Below are positions 1 through 5,093 of a stretch of DNA of 5,477 bases, one piece after another. Each line of letters opens with the position of its first letter. Within the stretch, counting starts at the first letter, position 1. The stretch covers positions 1 to 5,477 of the forward strand of contig DOZU01000252.1 of NCBI GenBank assembly GCA_003517845.1, in the 5' to 3' direction. The notes beneath the pieces were generated by a model that ran no database searches, had not been told where the DNA came from, and saw only the letters and a program-made list of their open reading frames with translations. The DNA is from Clostridiales bacterium (GTDB lineage: Bacteria > Bacillota > Sulfobacillia > UBA995). The translations under genes were made by a program, and so were the position numbers.

Positions 1-425
1 GCCGCGCGGTCGGTGCCGATCCCCCAGAGGTCGAGGAGCGGCGCGACGGTGACGTCGAATAGTCCTCCGGTGGCGGGAGCCATATCCTTCACCGCCGCCA
101 GGACCTCGAGCAACTCCGGGCTGACCGACACCCATTGGCCGGCCTGGGCGTTGAGCCGGGCGACTTCGCTGCCCGGATCGTGCCGGTTGAACAGCCCTTC
201 CAGGCGCTGCAGCTCGGCAAAGGCCGCTTGGGCTGCTTCTTCCCGGCCGGCCGGCACGCGGACGGTCGCGAAGGTGTCCATCACGAAACCCTGCTGGATG
301 AAGTCCGGGCGCGGCCGGGAGTCCTGGCGGGCGAGGTAGGCCAGGACCAGTGCCGCCCCGAGCACGAGCGCGAGCAGGACCAGCGCCGCCCAGCGCTTCG
401 CCGGACGGCCGGGGAGCATGCTCAT
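1..425 (-). CDS. apbE: ApbE-type FAD:protein FMN transferase, N-terminal part (cut by left window edge)
   Basis: ApbE proteins move FMN from FAD onto a Thr/Ser of target flavoproteins such as NqrC/RnfG-type subunits, outside the cytoplasmic membrane. The first 141 residues are visible. Residues 12-31 form one hydrophobic segment after a basic start (RPAKRW), so the protein looks membrane-anchored; no lipobox Cys is seen. Family hallmarks follow in order: VMDTFATVRV (48-57, the usual 'MGT.v.v' strand), LFNRHDPGSEVARLN (78-92, matching the family's 'S..ps.SEl.rLN'), and FDVTVAPLLDLWGIG (123-137, the 'FDpTvgPLvdLWGfG' signature). The C-terminal half with the metal site lies outside the window. 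The start at 425 is chosen because AGGTGG (432-437) sits 6 nt upstream; a second ATG at 419 is possible but worse spaced. It lies 149 bp after dnaE2 on the same strand and probably has its own promoter. Family call is firm; the target flavoprotein is unknown. Confidence 0.9.
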   Translation of the reverse strand, partial: MSMLPGRPAKRWAALVLLALVLGAALVLAYLARQDSRPRPDFIQQGFVMDTFATVRVPAGREEAAQAAFAELQRLEGLFNRHDPGSEVARLNAQAGQWVSVSPELLEVLAAVKDMAPATGGLFDVTVAPLLDLWGIGTDRA

Positions 426-446
426 GGCCGACCACCTCTCCCGGCC

Positions 447-475
447 ATTATCATCCGAGCAGCAATGCAGATCAA
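447..475 (-). promoter_or_regulatory. Candidate sigma-A promoter for apbE
   Basis: On the minus strand TTGATC (470-475, 4 of 6 matches to the -35 consensus) is followed after exactly 17 bp by GATAAT (447-452, 5 of 6 matches to the -10 consensus). A start about 6-7 nt further on would leave a leader of roughly 15-20 nt carrying the AGGTGG ribosome site at 432-437. It suggests apbE can be transcribed separately from the SOS operon upstream. Seen by eye only; no competing better match was found in the 149-bp gap. Confidence 0.55.
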
Positions 476-498
476 GGACCCGGGCTACGGAGGCCGCC

Positions 499-520
499 GG
501 TCATGGTCGCGACCGTGACC
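499..520. promoter_or_regulatory. 22-bp near-perfect palindrome, operator-like, upstream of apbE promoter
   Basis: The half-sites GGTCATGGTCG (499-509) and CGACCGTGACC (510-520) are reverse complements except for one position (504/515), with no loop. A dyad without a spacer suits a dimeric DNA-binding protein better than an RNA hairpin. It lies about 24 bp upstream of the candidate -35 element of apbE, where an activator could bind. The regulator is not known and the site could also be chance in this GC-rich gap. Confidence 0.35.
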
Positions 521-543
521 CCGATGGTGCACGTGGCGCCTGC

Positions 544-568
544 AGGGGCGGGTTCACAACCCGCCCCT
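544..568. repeat. Perfect GC-rich inverted repeat just after dnaE2 (possible dispersed palindromic repeat or transcript end)
   Basis: The arms AGGGGCGGGTT (544-554) and AACCCGCCCCT (558-568) are perfectly complementary over 11 bp around a 3-nt loop. The element starts 6 bp beyond the dnaE2 stop codon. Read on the minus strand it is not followed by a T run, so it is not a textbook intrinsic terminator, though it may protect or end the mRNA. From memory, palindromes of the 'GTAGGGGCGGGTT' type occur as many intergenic copies in several GC-rich genomes; copy number here cannot be judged from one window. Confidence 0.6.
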
Positions 569-574
569 ACCCAC

Positions 575-3500
575 CTACCCCTGCCCCTCGCCGGTTTCGG
601 GCCGGGGATGCCCCGAGGGGCATGGGGCCTGGTGCCGAGGGATGAGTCCGGGCGCGCGGGAAGCCAGATCCAGCACCTGCCCGGCCACCAGACAGGCCAC
701 GTTCCCCTTCCCCCGCCGCTCGACCCGCCCTTCGAAGCCCAGGAGTTCAGGGCCGCCGAACAACAAGGCGCCGTATTGCCGATAAGTCCCCTCGAAAATG
801 GTCACATCCAGGAGTCCGTGTTCGTCCTCCAGGGTCAGGAAGACGGTAGTCCGGCCGCTGCGCGTGGGCGGCCGGTGGGGGCACAGCGGCCGCCCGGCCG
901 TACGGGCCCTCCGGCCGGACGGCATACCTTGTACCTCGAGGGTGGTGAGGTAACCCGCCCGGCGGAGCGCCGGACGGAAGAAATCCAGGAGGTGATGGCG
1001 GACGCCCATGCCCAGGATGGACTGTTCGAGGACGTATTTATCTTCCTCCCGGTAATCGGGGATGGCGGCGGTCGGCGCCTCGGGGAAAAGCCCCGGTTCG
1101 GCCAGCTTGCCCAGTTCCCAGGCCAACTGGCGGCGGTTGGGATGGAGGCGGTCAAAGGCGCCCGCCAGTACCAGATCCCGCAGCAGATCGCGCTCCACGC
1201 CCACCCGGCGGCTGAAGTCGGCCGGGGAACGGAAAGGTCCGGCCGCCCGGGCATCCAGTATGGCGGCCAGGGGAGCGGGACCCATCCCCTTCACCCGGGA
1301 CAGCGCCACCCTTATCCCTTTCTGATCGCCGATCGTCTCGACTTGAAATTCCCGGCCGCTGGCGTTGATATCCAGGGGGAGAAGGGGTACGCCCCTCCGG
1401 CGCGCTTCCCACCCGATGGTATCGGGCGGGTAATAGCCCATGGGCTGCAGACTCAATACGGCCGCGTAGAATTCGGCCGGGTGATGGCGGGCCAGGTAGG
1501 CGGTTTTATAGGCTGTGGTCGCGAAGGCGGCGGCGTGAGCCTCGCAAAAGCCATAGCTCGCGTAGCCGGCCAGGCAGTCGAAGATGGCCCGAGCCGTCGC
1601 CGCCTCCACCCCGCAGGCGACGGCTCGGGACTGGAACAGCACCCCGATTTCCTCCATCTCCCGCGATGACCGGGCATGCGTCATCACCCGGCGCAGGCGA
1701 TCGGCCTCACCCGGGCTGAATCCGGCCACGGCGATGGCGATCTCGATGACCTGCTCTTGAAAGAGCACCACCCCGTATGTCTTGCGCAGGATGGGTTCCA
1801 ATCGCGGATGCAAGTAGGTCACCGGCTCATCGCCCCCGCGCCGGGCGATGAAGGGCTCCACCATATTGCCTTTTATCGGACCGGGACGGATCAAGGCGAG
1901 GCTGGCCACGATATCTTCCAGGTGCGACGCGCCCAGGCGGCCTTGAAGGGCGCGCTGGGCCGGGCTTTCCAGTTGAAACACCCCGACCGTTTGCCCCTGG
2001 TTCAACATCCGGTAGGTATCCCGGTCATCCGCCGGTATCCGTTCATAGCTGAAATCCGGGTCCCGCCGGCCGATGCTCCGGACGGCGTCCTCCACCACCC
2101 CCAGCGTCCGCAAGGCAAGCAGGTCCAGCTTGATGAGTCCCAGGTCCTCCACGTATTCCCGGTCGAACTGACATACTACCCCGCCTTTGGCCGCCCGTTG
2201 CAGGGGCGTGATCGCCGCCAGCGGGCCGTCCCCGATCACCAGGCCGCCAAGGTGGGTCCCGAGGTGGCGCGGAAAACCCGCGGCGGCGGCGCAGGCGCTA
2301 AACAGCTCCCCGAACTGCTCAAGCGCGATCCCGCTATCCTTGAGTTCGGGGAGTTCCCTGGCGGCCCGCTCCAGTTCATCCGCCCGGATCCGGGGGACGC
2401 GCCGGACCAGTCGGTCGAGGTCTTCCGCGGTAAAGCCCATGACTTTTCCGAAGTCCCGCAACGCCGACCGGGCCTGATAAGTCTGGTAGGTGCATACGGC
2501 GGCCACCCGGTCCGCTCCATACTTCCGGCTGACGTAGGCCGCCACCTCATCCCGCCGCCGGGCATCGAAGTCCACGTCGATATCGGGCTTTTCCGCCCGT
2601 TCCCGGCTGAGAAACCGCTCAAACAGGAGACCCCTGGCCAGCGCATCGACTTCGGTGATCCCCAGGCAGAAAGTCACCAGGGAATCCGCCGCCGAGCCCC
2701 GGCCCGCGCAGCGAATGCCCTGCCGCCGGGCATGGCTCACCACATCTTCGACCAGCAGGAAGTAGTCGGCGAAGCCCATATGCTCGATCACGGCCAGTTC
2801 GTGCTCCAGCCGGGCAACCGCCGCCGGCGGCGGCTCGCCATAACGGCGCCGGGCCCCGGCCTCCACCAGTTTCCGCAGATAGAGCACCGTGTCTTCCTCG
2901 CCCGGCGGCAAGGGGAAGCGGGGATGACGCCGGGTCTTCAGATCCAGAGCCGGCTCGCAGCTTTCCGCCAGGCGGGCGGCGGCGGCCACCGCCCGGGGAT
3001 GCCCGGCCATCGCCAGCGCCATCTCCTCGCCGGACCGCAGATGATTGCCGGCGTTCAACCGCCGCCCGGGATGAACCTGATCGAGCCGGGTCGCGGTGCG
3101 CACGCAGGTCAGGATATCGTGCAGCGGGAAACAAGCTTTGTCCCGGTAATGGACGTTGCCCGTGGCCACCGCCCCCACGCCCAGGTGTGCGGCGAGCTGG
3201 GCCAGATCATCGTTCAAGGCGCGGGTGCCCGGCAACGGCTCCGCCGACAGCTCGAGGAAGAATCCTTCCCGCCCGAACAACTCCCGGTAACGGACGGCCG
3301 CCTGCCGCGCTTCACCGTGCTGTCGCCGGAGCAGCAAGTGAGGTATCTCGCCCTTGCGGCATCCGGATAGAGCGTACACATCCGCGAACAGTTCCCGGGG
3401 CGTGGTTTCGAGTTTCAAGGCCGGGTATCGCCGCTCGCTGCCCAGGTGCGCTCGGGTGAGGATGGAGCACAGGTTGGCGTACCCCCGGGAGTTTCTGGCC

Positions 3501-3739
3501 AGCAAGACCAGGTGGTAACCTCCTTCCAGCGTCAACTCTGCCCCCTGGATGGGCTTCAGGCCCGCCGCCCGCGCCAGGCGATGGAAGCGGACCGCCCCGG
3601 CGACGTTATCGTGGTCGGTCAGGGCCAGTGCCGGCTGCCCGAATCCGGCCGCCCCGGCCACCAGCTCTTCCAACCGGGAAGCGCCGTCCAAAAAAGAAAA
3701 GGGCGAGTGGACGTGGAGATGGACGAAGTCTTCAGTCAT
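575..3739 (-). CDS. dnaE2: Error-prone DNA polymerase III alpha subunit, DnaE2/ImuC type
   Basis: A 1054-residue C-family DNA polymerase, within the usual DnaE2 length and shorter than replicative DnaE. Domains: PHP (about 1-270, beginning HLHVHS, with TDHDN at 41-45, GAEL at 66-69, SGC at 125-127 and TGNVHY at 193-198); palm and fingers (about 280-800) with GRGSAADS (346-353), the PDIDVDFD catalytic cluster (385-392, D388 and D390 probably metal-binding) and GLIKLDLLALRTL (534-546, third Asp D539); a helix-hairpin-helix region (about 809-865); and an OB fold (about 965-1025, TTVFLTLEDEHG). RFPLPPGEE, FDARRRDE and FPRHLGTHLGGLVI are typical of DnaE2. EPGLF (881-885) could be a weak clamp-binding site. 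The start at 3739 is chosen because HLHVHS follows within six residues, as in the family; it overlaps the previous gene by 8 nt, with only a weak AGGT upstream, suggesting coupled translation. Odd: Asn195 replaces the expected PHP Asp, and the last 26 residues are a Pro/Gly-rich tail. In the SOS mutagenesis cassette this enzyme copies past lesions. Confidence 0.93.
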   Translation of the reverse strand: MTEDFVHLHVHSPFSFLDGASRLEELVAGAAGFGQPALALTDHDNVAGAVRFHRLARAAGLKPIQGAELTLEGGYHLVLLARNSRGYANLCSILTRAHLGSERRYPALKLETTPRELFADVYALSGCRKGEIPHLLLRRQHGEARQAAVRYRELFGREGFFLELSAEPLPGTRALNDDLAQLAAHLGVGAVATGNVHYRDKACFPLHDILTCVRTATRLDQVHPGRRLNAGNHLRSGEEMALAMAGHPRAVAAAARLAESCEPALDLKTRRHPRFPLPPGEEDTVLYLRKLVEAGARRRYGEPPPAAVARLEHELAVIEHMGFADYFLLVEDVVSHARRQGIRCAGRGSAADSLVTFCLGITEVDALARGLLFERFLSRERAEKPDIDVDFDARRRDEVAAYVSRKYGADRVAAVCTYQTYQARSALRDFGKVMGFTAEDLDRLVRRVPRIRADELERAARELPELKDSGIALEQFGELFSACAAAAGFPRHLGTHLGGLVIGDGPLAAITPLQRAAKGGVVCQFDREYVEDLGLIKLDLLALRTLGVVEDAVRSIGRRDPDFSYERIPADDRDTYRMLNQGQTVGVFQLESPAQRALQGRLGASHLEDIVASLALIRPGPIKGNMVEPFIARRGGDEPVTYLHPRLEPILRKTYGVVLFQEQVIEIAIAVAGFSPGEADRLRRVMTHARSSREMEEIGVLFQSRAVACGVEAATARAIFDCLAGYASYGFCEAHAAAFATTAYKTAYLARHHPAEFYAAVLSLQPMGYYPPDTIGWEARRRGVPLLPLDINASGREFQVETIGDQKGIRVALSRVKGMGPAPLAAILDARAAGPFRSPADFSRRVGVERDLLRDLVLAGAFDRLHPNRRQLAWELGKLAEPGLFPEAPTAAIPDYREEDKYVLEQSILGMGVRHHLLDFFRPALRRAGYLTTLEVQGMPSGRRARTAGRPLCPHRPPTRSGRTTVFLTLEDEHGLLDVTIFEGTYRQYGALLFGGPELLGFEGRVERRGKGNVACLVAGQVLDLASRAPGLIPRHQAPCPSGHPRPETGEGQG

Positions 3740-3965
3740 ATACCCGGTATACCTGCCAGCCGCCCGTCGCGGTGTCTCGATATAGCTCCATGAGGGGGCC
3801 GGAGCGCAGTTCCACCCTGAAAAAGACCTTTTCTCCCTCGCCGGCCCACCAGGCTCCCACATCTTCCCACGCGTCGAGCACTCGGACGGGTGCCAATCGA
3901 CTCCGCCAGCGAATGGCGACCGGCCAGCCCCGCTGATCGCATTTGACTGCAATTGCCGATTTCAT
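3732..3965 (-). CDS. Small Trp-rich protein of DUF6504 type between the two polymerase-family genes
   Basis: This 77-residue protein has no known biochemical function. It resembles the DUF6504 family as I remember it: an Arg/Trp-containing strand (VAIRWRSR, 16-23), a V..VLDAWEDVGAWW stretch (27-40), FFRVEL (48-53) and a closing GGWQVYRVYD (68-77). Six tryptophans in 77 residues (14, 20, 33, 39, 40, 70) and alternating hydrophobic positions suggest a small all-beta barrel. No signal peptide or membrane segment is seen, so it should be cytosolic. Its ATG overlaps the stop of the ImuB-like gene as ATGA (3962-3965) with no Shine-Dalgarno sequence, so translation is probably coupled; its own stop overlaps the dnaE2 start by 8 nt. 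That position argues for a role together with both neighbours in translesion synthesis, as accessory or bridging subunit (inference). The reading frame stays open upstream to 4340, but only inside the neighbour's coding region, so the short start is preferred. Confidence 0.8.
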   Translation of the reverse strand: MKSAIAVKCDQRGWPVAIRWRSRLAPVRVLDAWEDVGAWWAGEGEKVFFRVELRSGPLMELYRDTATGGWQVYRVYD

Positions 3966-4909
3966 GAGCGTAGGCGAAAGGGATCGAAGAGGCTCAACGC
4001 CTTTTCCCGGCGGCTTTCCGGCAACAACCGCCGGCCAATCATCAGACCGCGGCGGTCGCGCAATTGCTCGAGCACTCGCTCGAGGTCTTCCCCGCCTCGT
4101 TTCCCCTCGAGGGTAAGCTGGCGCCAGGGACGGGGATGGAGCGTGGCCACGAATCTGAACTCCGAAAACGCTTCCCCGCCGGTTTCCCGCCACAATTCCC
4201 CGGCCAGGGCGGTCATGACCGCGAGCAGTCCGGCCGGCGAAGACGGCGGTCGCAGGAACCGGCGAATTCGGCTGACCCCGCTCGGACCGTCCAGGCGCAG
4301 TTCGCCGACTTCCCTCCCCGTCGCCTCCAGATATTCCCATAACTTTGCCGCATGATACCCCAGGGCCGAGGCCAGTCGTTCTCCCCCTTCCCGCTCTATC
4401 ACCCCTTCCCAGCGATCGGGGAGCTTCAAGGTTTTCACCCGCTCATCGTCCTCGCCCCGGCTCCAGGCGGCCAACCGGCGGCCTTCCGCGCCGAATCGCC
4501 GCACGAGTTCTTTTTCGGGCAAGCAGGCGAGGTCACCGATCGTGTGGCATCCCAGTAGCGCCAGTTCCTCTCGCCGGCGGCGATCCAGCCATCCGGTGTC
4601 CCCGAGCGGCAAGGGGGCCAGAAAAGCCCTCACTTCCTCGGGGAAGACCACCCGGATCGGTTCCCCCCCGGCATGGCGGGAAGCCAGACGGGCCACCAGC
4701 TTGCAGGGCGCCGCTCCCGCCCGGACTTCCTCGCCCAGGACCGCTCGGGTCCGAGCCAGCAGCTCTCCTGCTCCCTTCCGGATATCGCCGCTGAACAGTT
4801 CCACGTAGACTCCCCCGGACGCAGCAGACTCGACCCGGGGCGACCATCGGGTGTAGAAATCCTCGGACGGCACCCTACCCGGGACGAAGAGGTGGACTAC
4901 CCATCTCAC
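3962..4909 (-). CDS. N-terminally reduced, probably inactive Y-family DNA polymerase relative (ImuB-like)
   Basis: A 315-residue Y-family relative. Residues 30-95 look like the C-terminal part of a palm (VYVELFSG, then GAAPCKLVARLAS at 65-77, matching the family's 'GIAPnKllAKmAS'); 97-153 are the thumb with helix-hairpin-helix LGCHTIGDLACLPEKELVRRFG (119-140 region); about 160-290 resemble a little finger. The first catalytic motif (DLDaFFasVE) and the fingers, roughly 80-90 residues, are absent: MRWVVHLFVP runs almost directly into YTRWSPRVES. Where 'plSIDEayLD' is expected there is VESAASGGVYVE, so the catalytic acidic pair appears lost. The C-terminus carries ALSLF (304-308), like the Q-L-S/D-L-F sliding-clamp motif. 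A structural hub for DnaE2, as ImuB is in the classical cassette, is more likely than a polymerase. The GTG start at 4909 has AGGAGGTG 7 nt upstream; longer in-frame starts up to 5083 would run through the promoter. It is the first gene of a LexA-controlled operon. Confidence 0.85.
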   Translation of the reverse strand: MRWVVHLFVPGRVPSEDFYTRWSPRVESAASGGVYVELFSGDIRKGAGELLARTRAVLGEEVRAGAAPCKLVARLASRHAGGEPIRVVFPEEVRAFLAPLPLGDTGWLDRRRREELALLGCHTIGDLACLPEKELVRRFGAEGRRLAAWSRGEDDERVKTLKLPDRWEGVIEREGGERLASALGYHAAKLWEYLEATGREVGELRLDGPSGVSRIRRFLRPPSSPAGLLAVMTALAGELWRETGGEAFSEFRFVATLHPRPWRQLTLEGKRGGEDLERVLEQLRDRRGLMIGRRLLPESRREKALSLFDPFRLRS

Positions 4910-4916
4910 GGGAAGG

Positions 4917-4924
4917 CACCTCCT
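4917..4924 (-). promoter_or_regulatory. Strong ribosome binding site that fixes the GTG start of the ImuB-like gene
   Basis: AGGAGGTG on the minus strand is nearly the full anti-16S complement and lies 7 nt before the GTG at 4907-4909. It shows that the shortened N-terminus of the ImuB-like protein is a genuine start and not an annotation error. The last bases of a possible 16-codon leader frame (TAG at 4923-4925) overlap it. Confidence 0.85.
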
Positions 4925-4933
4925 ACTGCGAAA

Positions 4934-4960
4934 AGTCTCCCATGGGGGGCATGAGGGTCT
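4934..4960 (-). other. Imperfect hairpin in the 5' leader of the SOS operon
   Basis: In the minus-strand RNA an 11-position stem (4950-4960 with 4934-4944) closes a five-C loop; nine positions pair, counting one G-U, and two are mismatched. It sits between the LexA box and the ribosome site, about 10 nt before the AGGAGGTG. It might modulate mRNA stability or translation; it is not followed by a T run, so attenuation by termination is unlikely. Modest support only. Confidence 0.3.
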
Positions 4961-4973
4961 GCCTGAAAAGCAT

Positions 4974-4987
4974 CGAACATATGTTCG
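4974..4987. promoter_or_regulatory. LexA-binding SOS box
   Basis: CGAACATATGTTCG is a perfect 14-bp palindrome and a perfect match to the Gram-positive LexA operator CGAAC-N4-GTTCG. It begins 7 bp downstream of the -10 element, so bound LexA would cover the transcription start and block the promoter; cleavage of LexA after DNA damage would release the three-gene operon. Both sequence and position agree with the DNA-repair content of the operon. Confidence 0.95.
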
Positions 4988-4994
4988 CATGGTA

Positions 4995-5023
4995 ATTATA
5001 TGCCGCTCCCCGGATTGTGTCAA
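4995..5023 (-). promoter_or_regulatory. Consensus sigma-A promoter of the SOS mutagenesis operon
   Basis: On the minus strand TTGACA (5018-5023) and TATAAT (4995-5000) are both perfect hexamers, separated by exactly 17 bp. The predicted start is near 4987-4988, at the edge of the LexA box, giving a leader of about 78 nt. Such an ideal promoter should be very strong once repressor leaves, a usual arrangement for tightly repressed SOS genes. Confidence 0.93.
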
Positions 5024-5040
5024 AGCAGTCTTCGAATAGA

Positions 5041-5075
5041 CGAGGACCCACCCGGCCATCCCGGGTGGGTCCTCG
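5041..5075 (-). terminator. Rho-independent-like terminator after fhs
   Basis: The arms CGAGGACCCACCCGG (5041-5055) and CCGGGTGGGTCCTCG (5061-5075) pair perfectly over 15 bp around a 5-nt loop. On the minus strand it starts 18 bp after the fhs stop and is followed by TCTATTCG, a weak T-rich tract. It isolates the SOS promoter, whose -35 lies 17 bp further on, from fhs readthrough. The short T tract is the only weak point. Confidence 0.8.
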
Positions 5076-5093
5076 GATGCCAAAATGTGGAGC

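Noticed and set aside
350..3370. Two long plus-strand open frames (350-1669 and 1676-3370) antisense to dnaE2
   Set aside because: They lie opposite a well-conserved polymerase gene, show no recognisable motifs, and long antisense frames are expected in GC-rich coding DNA.
3740..3952. N-terminal extension of dnaE2 by 71 residues to an ATG at 3952
   Set aside because: The extension covers most of the DUF6504 gene in another frame; C-family polymerases start just before the HLHVHS motif, which begins at residue 7 from the ATG at 3739.
3966..4340. Longer version (202 residues) of the DUF6504 gene
   Set aside because: The added part is a low-complexity Arg/Gly/Pro shadow of the ImuB-like gene; the ATGA overlap at 3962-3965 is the natural start.
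3962..4909. Reading the ImuB-like gene as a decaying pseudogene
   Set aside because: The frame is intact, has a strong promoter and ribosome site, and is tightly coupled to two intact genes; the loss of catalytic residues fits a non-catalytic hub. A recent clean deletion cannot be fully excluded.
4910..5083. N-terminal extension of the ImuB-like protein to 5083
   Set aside because: It would be translated from DNA upstream of the promoter and through the terminator and SOS box, shows no Y-family motif, and the GTG at 4909 has a near-perfect ribosome site.
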